From: JBKBUF01 sp046290815
GTDB taxonomy: Bacteria; Bacteroidota; Bacteroidia; Cytophagales; Cytophagaceae
Assembly (NCBI GenBank): GCA_046290815.1
Contig: JBKBUF010000024.1
Span: 16,023 to 80,022 of the forward strand
Direction of reading: 5' to 3'
DNA length: 64,000 nucleotides
Shown here: positions 28,145 through 36,936 of the stretch, one piece after another
Layout of the letters: each line of letters opens with the position of its first letter
Position numbering within the stretch: the first letter of the stretch is position 1
The notes under the pieces: model-generated
Told to the model about the DNA's origin: nothing
The model's input: only the letters and a program-made list of their open reading frames with translations
The model's database searches: none
Program-made: the position numbers and the translations under genes

Positions 28145-31135
28145 ATGCAGAGAAAAGCTTCGGTAGTTTTATTGGGATTTGTGCTTGTGTTGATATTTGC
28201 GGGTTGGAAAGGGCCAAAGAAAAAAGAACCTGCAAAATTTCTCGGTCAGGATGCTTGGGTAGATAGTGTGATGACAAGTCTGACTCCTGAACAGAGACTG
28301 GGGCAGTTGTTTATGGTAGCTGCTTATTCCAATAAAAATGAAAAGCATGTTCAGGAAATTGAAGAGCTGGTCTCCAAATACAATATCGGGGGCTTGATTT
28401 TTTTTCAGGGAGGTCCTGTCAGACAAGCTATACTTACAAACAGATATCAGTCACAATCGAAAGTTCCGCTTTTTATTGCAATGGATGCGGAATGGGGTTT
28501 GGGAATGAGGCTTGACAGTACCATGAGCTTCCCTAAACAAATGACCTTAGGGGCGATAGATGACGATAAATATATTTACAAGATGGGTGTGCAGGTTGCC
28601 AGGCAGTGCAGGAGGTTAGGAGTACATATAAACTTTGCTCCTGTAGTAGATATAAACAGCAATCCGAATAACCCTGTAATTGGAATGAGATCCTTTGGCG
28701 AAAGCAAGGAAAATGTTGCTCGAAAAGGTATTGCCTACATGAAGGGAATGCAGGACAACAAAGTTATGGCTAATGCAAAACACTTTCCTGGTCATGGGGA
28801 TACAGGTTCAGATTCTCATCTTACTCTCCCGGTAATAAATCATTCAAAAGAAAGGCTAAGCGAAACAGAATTATTTCCATTTAGAAAACTCATTAAGGAT
28901 AGTCTTATGAGTATTATGGTGGCCCATATCCATGTGCCTGCATATGATAGTGAAAAGAATAAAGCTACTACCCTTTCCAAGTATGTTGTTACAGATCTTT
29001 TGAAAACCGAATTGAATTTTCAGGGACTGGTATTTACAGACGCTTTGAATATGAAAGGAGTGAGCAGCTTTTACAAACCCGGAGAAGTAGATGTTCTTGC
29101 ATTACTTGCGGGTAATGATGTATTGTTATATGCTGAAAATGTACCTCTGGCCATAAAGAAAATCCAGAAAGCTATAAAGGATAAAGACATAAGTCAGGAA
29201 GAAGTAGATGCAAGGGTAAGAAAAATTTTAAGAGCCAAGTATTGGGCAGGTTTATATAATTATAAACCTGTGGAGGTAAAAAATCTTTACAACGACCTTA
29301 ATTCTTCTTCAGCAAAAGCTGTGCAACAAGAACTTTTTGAAAAATCGGTTACCCTTGTGAAGAATGAAAGAAATGTTGTTCCGGTAAGAGTGTTGGACAA
29401 TACCTCGTTTGCGTCAGTTTCAATAGGCTCCGGAACAGGAAATGAATTTCAGAAAATGCTGGACAACTATGCTTTGGTGAAACACTTCTCTGTATCGAAT
29501 AAAGCAGCCGAAGATGGAGAGTATGAAAAAGTTTTTGCTGATTTGAAGCAGTATGATATGGTATTTGTAGGACTGCATGGAGTGAATAGTTATAATAACA
29601 AAGATTATGGTATTACTGAACAAAGTAAAAGATTTATAAAGAAGCTTCAGGAATCAACAAATGTAGTGTTATGTGTTTTTGGAACACCATATAGTTTGAA
29701 GTTTTTTGCAGATGCTCCTGTGTTGATTTGTGGGTATGAAGATAATGAAGTTGCCAATAAAGTGGTTCCTCAGGTAATATTTGGCGGAATTCATACTACA
29801 GCCAAGCTTCCGGTAACTGTTCATCAGGATTTAACTATTGGCACTGGTATCTCAAGTAATACCAATATTCAACGCTTGAGATATGCTTATCCTGAAAATG
29901 CGGGGATGAATAGTGCCACATTGAAATGGATAGATTCAATTGCTTATAAGGCAATAGCTGAAAAAGCTACGCCCGGCTGCCAGGTATTGGCGGTAAAAAA
30001 CGGAACAGTAGTTTTCAAAAAGGCCTATGGTCATCTTACGTATAATAAAGATCAGGAGGTCGATCATAATACCATTTACGATATAGCGTCTGTTTCTAAG
30101 GTAGCAGGAACCCTGCAGGCTGTAATGTTTTTGCAGGAAAGAGATCTTATTGATATAAATAAAAAAGCCTCCTTTTATTTGCCTGAATTAAAAGGCACGA
30201 ACAAGGAAGATATGGTTATAAAAGATATTCTGACACACCAGGCAGGATTGGTGCCTTTTATTCCGCATTGGAAAAGAACTATAGATACATCGGGCTTCAG
30301 CAAATGTTATTACAGCCCGCAAAAAGATGAAGTATTTTGTAAAGAGGTAATCCCGGGACTTTATTGTATTTCCTCTATTTCTGATTCTCTCTGGAAGTGG
30401 ACCATCGAATCAGACTTATTAAAGAAGCCTACAACCACTGTAAAGAAGGGGAAAAAGACTATTGTTAAGAAAAGCGAAAAGTATAATTACGTTTACAGTG
30501 ATCTTGGATTTTATATTATGCATAAAATGGTTGAGAGAATTATTAATCAGCCCTTGGAGGAGTTTATGCAGCAAAACTTCTTTGATCCTTTAGGACTGAG
30601 CACCGTCAGCTATAATCCGTTGTGCAGATTCAGTCAGGAAAGAATAGCACCTACAGAAGAGGATCGTTTCTTCAGGAAGGTATTGGTAAGAGGAACTGTT
30701 CATGACCAGGGTGCTGCTTTACTTGGAGGAGTAGGTGGTCATGCCGGTATGTTTAGCAATGCCAATGATCTTGCAAAGATAATGCAGATGAATTTGCAAA
30801 ACGGATTTTATGGTGGAACCAGATATTTCCTCCCTGGAACGGTTTCTTTTTTTAGTAAAAAACACATTGAGGGAAATCGCAGAGGCTTAGGGTGGGATAA
30901 ACCTGAGCCCGATGGTAATGGCCCTACATCTGATTATGCTTCTCCAAAAACCTATGGTCATACAGGATTTACAGGAACTGCCGCCTGGATAGATCCTGAC
31001 CAACAGCTGGTATACATCTTTTTGTCGAACAGAGTTTGTCCGGATGCCAATAATCAAAAACTCATTAAAATGGGTGTCAGGACGGCTATCCAGGATGTGC
31101 TATATAAATCTATTTTAAACTATACAGCCCAGTAA
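28145..31135 (+). CDS. GH3 beta-N-acetylglucosaminidase fused to class C beta-lactamase-like domain
   Basis: 996 aa with an N-terminal signal peptide. Residues about 40-390 form a NagZ-like GH3 catalytic domain: AKHFPGHGDTGSDSHL and the nucleophile Asp in VFTDALNMKG. A GH3 C-terminal region spans about 400-570. Residues from about 590 to 996 are a serine beta-lactamase/transpeptidase fold with SVSK (nucleophile Ser), YSDLGF (YxN-like) and HTGFTGT (KTG-like). The fusion is common in Bacteroidota and is thought to act in cell-wall turnover. It begins the rightward run with bshA. Confidence 0.93.
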   Translation: MQRKASVVLLGFVLVLIFAGWKGPKKKEPAKFLGQDAWVDSVMTSLTPEQRLGQLFMVAAYSNKNEKHVQEIEELVSKYNIGGLIFFQGGPVRQAILTNRYQSQSKVPLFIAMDAEWGLGMRLDSTMSFPKQMTLGAIDDDKYIYKMGVQVARQCRRLGVHINFAPVVDINSNPNNPVIGMRSFGESKENVARKGIAYMKGMQDNKVMANAKHFPGHGDTGSDSHLTLPVINHSKERLSETELFPFRKLIKDSLMSIMVAHIHVPAYDSEKNKATTLSKYVVTDLLKTELNFQGLVFTDALNMKGVSSFYKPGEVDVLALLAGNDVLLYAENVPLAIKKIQKAIKDKDISQEEVDARVRKILRAKYWAGLYNYKPVEVKNLYNDLNSSSAKAVQQELFEKSVTLVKNERNVVPVRVLDNTSFASVSIGSGTGNEFQKMLDNYALVKHFSVSNKAAEDGEYEKVFADLKQYDMVFVGLHGVNSYNNKDYGITEQSKRFIKKLQESTNVVLCVFGTPYSLKFFADAPVLICGYEDNEVANKVVPQVIFGGIHTTAKLPVTVHQDLTIGTGISSNTNIQRLRYAYPENAGMNSATLKWIDSIAYKAIAEKATPGCQVLAVKNGTVVFKKAYGHLTYNKDQEVDHNTIYDIASVSKVAGTLQAVMFLQERDLIDINKKASFYLPELKGTNKEDMVIKDILTHQAGLVPFIPHWKRTIDTSGFSKCYYSPQKDEVFCKEVIPGLYCISSISDSLWKWTIESDLLKKPTTTVKKGKKTIVKKSEKYNYVYSDLGFYIMHKMVERIINQPLEEFMQQNFFDPLGLSTVSYNPLCRFSQERIAPTEEDRFFRKVLVRGTVHDQGAALLGGVGGHAGMFSNANDLAKIMQMNLQNGFYGGTRYFLPGTVSFFSKKHIEGNRRGLGWDKPEPDGNGPTSDYASPKTYGHTGFTGTAAWIDPDQQLVYIFLSNRVCPDANNQKLIKMGVRTAIQDVLYKSILNYTAQ

Positions 31136-31204
31136 TAGTTGTAAGCAAAGGAATTTTATATCTAATCAGTAATTCGTATTTTGCTCCTTCATTAGATTTT
31201 TGTC

Positions 31205-32329
31205 ATGAAGATAGGTATTGTTTGTTATCCAACATATGGGGGGAGCGGAGTGGTAGCTACGGAGTTAGGTATTGCTTTGGCAAAAGAAGGACACCAGATA
31301 CATTTTATCACATATACTCAACCTCAACGATTCGATTTTTTTAACGAGAATCTTTTTTATCATGAGGTTACCGTTGCGAGTTATCCCTTATTTGATTTTG
31401 TGCCGTATGAGCTTGCATTGGCTAGTAAAATGGTGAATGTGGCATTATATGAAAAGCTTGATCTTTTGCATGTTCATTATGCCATTCCTCATGCATCTGC
31501 AGCCTATATGGCAAAGCAAATTCTGAAAACTAAGGGCATTTCAATTCCGGTGGTCACAACATTACACGGAACCGACATTACGCTTGTAGGTAAAGATGCT
31601 TCCTTTGAGCCGGTGGTTACTTTTAGTATAAATGAATCAGATGGCGTTACCGCAGTATCTTCCGACCTAAAGAAGGATACATACAATCATTTTGATATTC
31701 GCAGAGAGATTGAGGTTATTCCAAATTTTATAGATCTGGACCGGTTTAAGAAGCAGAAGAAAGAGCATTTCAAAATGGCTATTTGTCCTAATAATGAAAA
31801 GTTGCTTGTTCATACGTCCAACTTCAGGCCAGTGAAAAGGGTGGAAGATGTGGTTAGAGTATTCCAAAAGGTACGACAGAAAATTCCAGCAAAGCTTTTA
31901 TTGGTGGGCGATGGTCCGGAAAGAATCAAGATTGAAAATATGTGCAGGGAGTTAAATGTTTGTAAGGATATCAGATTTCTTGGGAAGCTGGATGCTGTGG
32001 AAGAAGTGCTTTCAGTAAGTGATTTGTTTTTGATGACTTCTGAAAAGGAGTCTTTTGGTCTTGCAGCATTGGAAGCAATGGCCTGTGAAGTACCTTTGAT
32101 TTCTACAGATGCAGGAGGTTTGCCTGAGTTAAACATTCATGGTAAAACAGGGTTTATCAGTAAAGTGGGTGACATTGATGATATGGTGCAGAATGCCCTG
32201 GAAATATTAAAGGATCAGAATCTGCCCGTTTTTAGAAAAAATGCTTTGGAACGAGCACAAGAATACGATATAACCAGGATTTTGCCTATGTATATTTCGT
32301 ATTATAATAAAGTTCTTAATTTGAAATAA
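31205..32329 (+). CDS. bshA: N-acetyl-alpha-D-glucosaminyl L-malate synthase BshA
   Basis: 374 aa, GT4 glycosyltransferase. The N-terminus MKIGIVCYPTYGGSGVVATELG is diagnostic for BshA, along with HVHYAIPHA, LHGTDITLVG and the GT4 nucleotide site EKESFGLAALEAMACEVPLISTDAGG. It joins GlcNAc from UDP-GlcNAc to malate in the first step of bacillithiol synthesis. bshB and bshC are not in this window. It is followed 41 bases later by a hydroxylase-like gene on the same strand. Confidence 0.95.
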   Translation: MKIGIVCYPTYGGSGVVATELGIALAKEGHQIHFITYTQPQRFDFFNENLFYHEVTVASYPLFDFVPYELALASKMVNVALYEKLDLLHVHYAIPHASAAYMAKQILKTKGISIPVVTTLHGTDITLVGKDASFEPVVTFSINESDGVTAVSSDLKKDTYNHFDIRREIEVIPNFIDLDRFKKQKKEHFKMAICPNNEKLLVHTSNFRPVKRVEDVVRVFQKVRQKIPAKLLLVGDGPERIKIENMCRELNVCKDIRFLGKLDAVEEVLSVSDLFLMTSEKESFGLAALEAMACEVPLISTDAGGLPELNIHGKTGFISKVGDIDDMVQNALEILKDQNLPVFRKNALERAQEYDITRILPMYISYYNKVLNLK

Positions 32330-32370
32330 GATCCCACTTTTTGAATGAGGAGTATTCAAATGCAGGATCT

Positions 32371-33000
32371 ATGGAAGAGCAAAGCAGTTCGAAGTTAAGA
32401 CCAAAACATACCGGAAGTAAACAGTTATTTGAAAATCCGTTCCTGGAAAAACTTACAAGAACACATATATCTGTTCCTATCTGTATATTTTTACTTATCA
32501 GTTCCGGGCTTTTAATTTATGGTATCCGGTATACTACTCTTGCCGTATATTATATTCCATTCTTATTCATAAGCGGATTTTTGTTTTTTACTTTATTGGA
32601 ATATCTGGTCCACCGTTATGTATTTCATATGAAGCCTGACACAGATTTAAAAAGAAAGTTGCAGTATAGCATGCATGGCATACATCATGAGTTTCCCAAA
32701 GATCAGGGCAGGCTGGCTATGCCGCCGGTTATAAGTATTCTACTTGCAGCAATATTTTTCGTTATCTTTTATTTGTTGATGAATACAAAAGTTTTTGCTT
32801 TTTTACCGGGAATGCTAAGCGGGTATGCTTTTTATTTATTTGTACATTTTATTGTTCATGCATATCCTCCTCCGAAAAATTTTACCAAAGCACTATGGGT
32901 GAATCATGCTATTCATCACTATAAAGATAATAATACGGTGTTCGGGGTGTCCTCACCATTGTGGGATTACGTCTTCGGAACGATGCCAAAGAAGTATTAA
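32371..33000 (+). CDS. Fatty acid hydroxylase / sterol desaturase superfamily protein
   Basis: About 209 aa when started at the first ATG (MEEQSSSKLRPK); the frame is open ten codons further from a TTG. Four to five membrane helices alternate with the His clusters of a di-iron site: HRYVFH, HGIHHEFP, HFIVHAYPP and HAIHHYKDNN. The family hydroxylates acyl chains or carotenoids; the substrate here is unknown. The gene ends flush against a convergent response regulator gene. Confidence 0.87.
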   Translation: MEEQSSSKLRPKHTGSKQLFENPFLEKLTRTHISVPICIFLLISSGLLIYGIRYTTLAVYYIPFLFISGFLFFTLLEYLVHRYVFHMKPDTDLKRKLQYSMHGIHHEFPKDQGRLAMPPVISILLAAIFFVIFYLLMNTKVFAFLPGMLSGYAFYLFVHFIVHAYPPPKNFTKALWVNHAIHHYKDNNTVFGVSSPLWDYVFGTMPKKY

Positions 33001-33738
33001 CTAAGAGTTATTTTTTCTCAGGGAGTTCTCTGTATCATCAAGTGCGGCAAATAGAGCATCAGCTTTTTCAGACATAAGGGGGTAATTGTTTCCTTGTGCT
33101 GCCACTTCAAGGGCATTTAATTTTTCATTTAAGGATTCAATGCTTAATACATTGAAAGATGATTTCATTTTATGTAGGATAAAGCTAAGTGAATCATGAT
33201 TTTTCTCTGATATGGCAAGTTTAATTTGACTAACGAACTCCTCTTTTTGCCTTAAGAAAATATTTAGCATTTTCTTTTTATAGTCGGGGTCAGTTGGCGG
33301 AAGAACTTGCGCATTATTTCTTTTTGATTCATGTGTTGTTTTTTCTTCTAACAGCCATTTGTTTATTTTTTTTATCAGTTCTTCTGTTTCGAAAGGTTTG
33401 CTGATAAGATCATTCATGCCTGCTTCGATGCACTTTCCAAAGTCCTCTTCAGAATCAGCAGCGGTAATTGCAATAATAGGTATTGAACATAGAGGGACTT
33501 CCAGTGCGCGAATTGCTATGGTGGCATCATAGCCGTTCATTACCGGCATTCTTATGTCCATAAAGACAATATCTACAGGTTGGGATTTAATAATCTCTAC
33601 TGCCTGCTGCCCGTTTTCTGCGAATATTATTTTGTCTTCAAAAGGTGTTAACTGTCTTGTGAATAAAAATCTGTTAAGTTCGTTGTCTTCTGCAAATAGA
33701 ATATTCAGGGCCCTGCCCGTCAAACTTAATCTTTGCAT
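33001..33738 (-). CDS. Receiver-Hpt two-domain signalling protein
   Basis: 245 aa. Residues 12-130 are a CheY-like receiver: acidic pocket E17-D18, phosphoacceptor D61 (FMDIRMPVMNG), Thr/Ala switch ITAAD and Lys in SKPF. Residues 150-235 form an Hpt domain with H189 in HKMKSSF. This is the tail of a hybrid histidine kinase without its kinase, so it probably relays phosphate from a separate kinase. It follows the membrane-anchored receiver gene after five bases, and the two look like one operon. Confidence 0.92.
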   Translation of the reverse strand: MQRLSLTGRALNILFAEDNELNRFLFTRQLTPFEDKIIFAENGQQAVEIIKSQPVDIVFMDIRMPVMNGYDATIAIRALEVPLCSIPIIAITAADSEEDFGKCIEAGMNDLISKPFETEELIKKINKWLLEEKTTHESKRNNAQVLPPTDPDYKKKMLNIFLRQKEEFVSQIKLAISEKNHDSLSFILHKMKSSFNVLSIESLNEKLNALEVAAQGNNYPLMSEKADALFAALDDTENSLRKNNS

Positions 33739-33743
33739 ACAAA

Positions 33744-34241
33744 TTAAAGAAATAAGACTGTGGTTAGAAATATTGCAAAGATTATAAAGATTATACCTGT
33801 GAATATTTTGTATTTATTGATTTTAACTTTAAGTGTAAAGTTCTCTGATCTTAAAAAACGCACTTCGTAAGCTCTGTTTATCGCAGATATCAATCGATTT
33901 ACAGCTTCGTTGTTTTTAATGATGTAGTCAAAAGCTCCACCCTTGATCAAATCCAGAGCAACTTGTAAATCTGATTGACTGGAGATAATTATTATTTCTG
34001 CTTCAGGTAGCTTTTTCTTTAGTATTTCAAGAAGAGTCTGCCCGTTCTGACCGGGAAGTTTATAGTCCAGAATAAAAATATCTGTTCCCTTTTCAAATTC
34101 CATATTTTTCAGGAATTCTTCGCTGCTTTCATATTTTGTTATGGTGCAATTTACCTCCTCTTTGAGCTTGTGGTCCAGAAACATGGAATACAAGTCATTG
34201 TCTTCAATAATTGTAATTTTGATTTTAGAATCTTCTTTCAT
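33744..34241 (-). CDS. Receiver-domain protein with C-terminal membrane anchor
   Basis: 165 aa. The receiver has E13-D14 and phosphoacceptor D59 (FILDYKLPGQNG), with IISSQS and IIKNNE as the switch and Lys regions. The last 24 residues (from about NKYKIF) are a hydrophobic helix with no tail after it, so the protein should sit in the inner membrane with the receiver in the cytoplasm. No output domain is present. It is upstream of the receiver-Hpt gene and may act as a docking or phosphate-sink partner. Signal and output unknown. Confidence 0.88.
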   Translation of the reverse strand: MKEDSKIKITIIEDNDLYSMFLDHKLKEEVNCTITKYESSEEFLKNMEFEKGTDIFILDYKLPGQNGQTLLEILKKKLPEAEIIIISSQSDLQVALDLIKGGAFDYIIKNNEAVNRLISAINRAYEVRFLRSENFTLKVKINKYKIFTGIIFIIFAIFLTTVLFL

Positions 34242-34415
34242 GATATCTTATTTATTTCCAAAGCAGGTCTAAAAGTTGTTTTACGACTAATTTCCCTGAA
34301 AAGTCATTTTTTGCTGGTTATACGTTAAAATCTGAAAAATGATGTATTTTGAAGTTAAAGCTTGAACTTAAGGTTTGTTTGTTTTTATAATTAATGATAT
34401 AGATAGGGGTTTTTA

Positions 34416-34949
34416 ATGAAAAAAAATATTGATAAAGTTTGCCTTTGGGTTTTGGTACTTCTTTTTTTTGCCCATTGCAACAAAACAGAAAATAATAGCC
34501 GTGAAGTGATGCTGAAAAGGGACCTGCAGCGGGCAACCAGCATTATAGCTGATAAAAATCAGAGGCAGATTCAGAAATTGGAAAGACAGTTTAAATCAGA
34601 TTCTCTTAATGCTCAGCTACGAAAGCTGTATTTTGATTTGAAGTTGATAGCTGAATATAAAGAGGAATATAAAAAGCAATTAGCTTCGGGTGAGATAGCA
34701 TCTGAAGATCTCACCAAGGAATTTCTGGGAAGAGTGTATAACGTTTTGCCCGAGGTACAAAATGGGCAGGTGAAAAAGATTTTTCGGAATTCATTGATCA
34801 TGGAAATAGAGGAAGAAGGTGATTCCGGCTTGCTAAAACTTCAGCTCTCTTTGGAGGCGGAGCTTATGGTTCAGGAGATTTTTAAACTTCAATTGCGGGA
34901 GTTCGGAAAAAAGACTCCTGGGTTTGACTGGGAAATTATTTGGGCATAA
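34416..34949 (+). CDS. Predicted lipoprotein, function unknown
   Basis: 177 aa. The start MKKNIDKVCLWVLVLLFFAHC ends in a lipobox Cys. The mature part is highly charged and helical (KNQRQIQKLERQFKSDSLNAQLRKLYFDLKLI) with no recognised motif. It has its own strong terminator 3' and precedes tRNA-Asn on the other strand. Function unknown. Confidence 0.65.
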   Translation: MKKNIDKVCLWVLVLLFFAHCNKTENNSREVMLKRDLQRATSIIADKNQRQIQKLERQFKSDSLNAQLRKLYFDLKLIAEYKEEYKKQLASGEIASEDLTKEFLGRVYNVLPEVQNGQVKKIFRNSLIMEIEEEGDSGLLKLQLSLEAELMVQEIFKLQLREFGKKTPGFDWEIIWA

Positions 34950-34979
34950 AAAAACCACCTGATTTCAGGTGGGTTTTTT
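34947..34979 (+). terminator. Rho-independent terminator after the lipoprotein gene
   Basis: A near-perfect inverted repeat (ACCACCTGA / TCAGGTGGG, loop TT) flanked by A and T runs directly after the stop codon. It works in both directions and can also terminate transcription of the tRNA on the minus strand. Confidence 0.88.
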
Positions 34980-34981
34980 TG

Positions 34982-35055
34982 CTCCCCCTGCTGGACTTGA
35001 ACCAGCGACCCTCTGATTAACAGTCAGATGCTCTAACCAGCTGAGCTAAGGAGGA
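34982..35055 (-). tRNA. tRNA-Asn (GTT)
   Basis: A 74-nt cloverleaf read on the minus strand. The acceptor stem is TCCTCCT paired with AGGGGGA (one G-T pair), the D arm is GCTCAGCTGGTTAGAGC, the anticodon loop CTGTTAA contains GTT, and the T loop is GGTTCAAGTCC. No CCA is encoded. No integration scar is seen next to it. Confidence 0.96.
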
Positions 35056-35304
35056 GTATTAATTGCTAAACGGAGTGCAATATTAGAATATCAGTTTAAA
35101 TTTTGCAACAAATAGTAATGAATTAATTTTCCATTATTAAACTTTTTTCAGCGACAAATTGTCACCTCATATGAATTGGCACAATTTTTTCAAATATTGA
35201 ATATATATATGTGATTTAACTTGCTAAACTTTTGATAATCACATAATAATTTTGCCTGGTCCGGTACGTTGTTTTTTCATCGATACTTTTAAAACTATAA
35301 AGAT

Positions 35305-36804
35305 ATGAGTACAAGAAAAGTTTTGTTTTTGGTCGTATTTGCCTCTGTTTTCGGGGGGCTGTTATCTCTGTTTGGTTACACCTATTTTTTTCAACCTGAA
35401 TTAAAAATGTTCAGGGGTATGGAAGAGTCGGTGCCTGTAAAACTTTCTGCCTATGCTGCGGATACCAATTATGTTGTTCCTGAAGGTTTAAATTTTATTT
35501 ATGCCGCTGAGTTATCCAGGCCGGCAGTTGTGCATATCAAAACGTTTGTTGAGGTAGCGAGCAACAAAGGAAATTATCCTGTTTCTCCTTTTGATGACAT
35601 GCTGAAGGAGTTTTTCGGTGATAGATTGCCTGATAGAAATTTCCATGGCGGCGGTCCTAGAGAAGCCTCCGGTTCCGGTGTTATTTTGACCAGGGATGGC
35701 TATATAGTCACCAATAACCATGTAATTGAAGGATCTGATAAAATAGAAGTTGTTTTAAATGATAAGAGAAGCTACTCAGCCAAACTTATTGGGTCAGATC
35801 CAACAACCGATTTGGCAGTTATAAAGATTGAAGAAAGTAATCTGCCTACAGTAAATTTCGGCAATTCAGATAAAGTAAAAATAGGAGAGTGGGTTCTTGC
35901 AGTGGGGAATCCCTTTAATCTTACTTCTACTGTAACAGCCGGTATTGTCAGCGCAAAGGCGAGGAATATTAATATATTAAGAGATAAAGATAATCTTGCA
36001 ATTGAATCCTTTATTCAGACTGATGCCGTGGTCAATCCCGGTAATAGCGGAGGCGCTCTTGTGAATCTTAAGGGAGAGCTGATCGGAATTAACACAGCGA
36101 TTGCATCTCCTACCGGATCTTATACCGGATATTCATTCGCTGTTCCTTCTGCTCTGGTTAAAAAAGTAGTTGGAGATATTGTAGAGTATGGTACTGTTCA
36201 AAGGGCATTATTGGGGGTGAGTATACAGGATATTAGCTCTACGCTTGCGAAAGAAAAAGGTATCAGTGAATATACAGGTGTTTATATCGCAGCTGTTAAC
36301 AGTGGTAGTGCAGCTGATAAGGCCGGACTGAAAGAGGGGGATATTATTACCCACATTAACGGGGTGGCCGTAAATTCAGCTTCTTCGTTGCAGGAAAATG
36401 TTGCAAGATTCAGGCCTGGCGATAAGGTAAAAGTCAGTTATTTAAGAAATGGTAAAACTCATGAGGCTGAAGCCGTACTTAAAAATAAAATGGGCGATAC
36501 TGAGCTCGTGAAAAAAGAAGTTTCTAATGTATCACTTCTTGTAGGTGCAGGACTGAGAGATATAGGACGAGAAGAAATTAAAAAATATAAGGTAGATGCC
36601 GGTGTGTTGGTGGAAAAAGTTAACACAGGAAAGTTTAAAGAAGCGGGGATTAAAGAAGGTTTTGTAATAACATCTGTAGATAAACATCCTGTTAACAATA
36701 CCGATCAACTGTTAAAATATCTGGAGAAAAATAAATCAGAAGGCACCCTTATCGGAGGAGTTTATCCGGATGGCAAAAAAGCCTATTATGCTATAGCCTG
36801 GTAG
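35305..36804 (+). CDS. Do/DegQ-type periplasmic serine protease with two PDZ domains
   Basis: 499 aa. An N-terminal signal-anchor (VLFLVVFASVFGGLLSLFGY) is followed by the trypsin-like domain with H139 (TNNHVIEG), D169 (TDLAVIKI) and S248 (NPGNSGGALV). PDZ1 covers about residues 310-400 and PDZ2 about 410-495. HtrA/Deg proteases degrade or refold damaged envelope proteins. It has its own terminator, and its long upstream AT-rich region should carry a regulated promoter. Confidence 0.94.
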   Translation: MSTRKVLFLVVFASVFGGLLSLFGYTYFFQPELKMFRGMEESVPVKLSAYAADTNYVVPEGLNFIYAAELSRPAVVHIKTFVEVASNKGNYPVSPFDDMLKEFFGDRLPDRNFHGGGPREASGSGVILTRDGYIVTNNHVIEGSDKIEVVLNDKRSYSAKLIGSDPTTDLAVIKIEESNLPTVNFGNSDKVKIGEWVLAVGNPFNLTSTVTAGIVSAKARNINILRDKDNLAIESFIQTDAVVNPGNSGGALVNLKGELIGINTAIASPTGSYTGYSFAVPSALVKKVVGDIVEYGTVQRALLGVSIQDISSTLAKEKGISEYTGVYIAAVNSGSAADKAGLKEGDIITHINGVAVNSASSLQENVARFRPGDKVKVSYLRNGKTHEAEAVLKNKMGDTELVKKEVSNVSLLVGAGLRDIGREEIKKYKVDAGVLVEKVNTGKFKEAGIKEGFVITSVDKHPVNNTDQLLKYLEKNKSEGTLIGGVYPDGKKAYYAIAW

Positions 36805-36822
36805 TTAATACAAGGCATGTAT

Positions 36823-36854
36823 AAAAAAGCGCTTTGATACCAAGGCGCTTTTTT
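36823..36854 (+). terminator. Rho-independent terminator after the Deg protease gene
   Basis: GCGCTTTG / CAAGGCGC with loop ATAC, preceded by six A and followed by six T. It lies 19 bases after the stop codon. Confidence 0.88.
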
Positions 36855-36936
36855 CTTTATTTACATGTGGTAATAGAATTATTTCAAGTAAACAATTTTC
36901 TGATTTTTCAGTTAAATAATATTTGTGTGAATTTTT

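Noticed and set aside
34982..35055. tRNA-Asn as the attachment site of the element
   Set aside because: It lies 5.5 kb left of the first element gene, with ordinary chromosomal genes between, and no duplicate of its 3' end is seen at the boundary.
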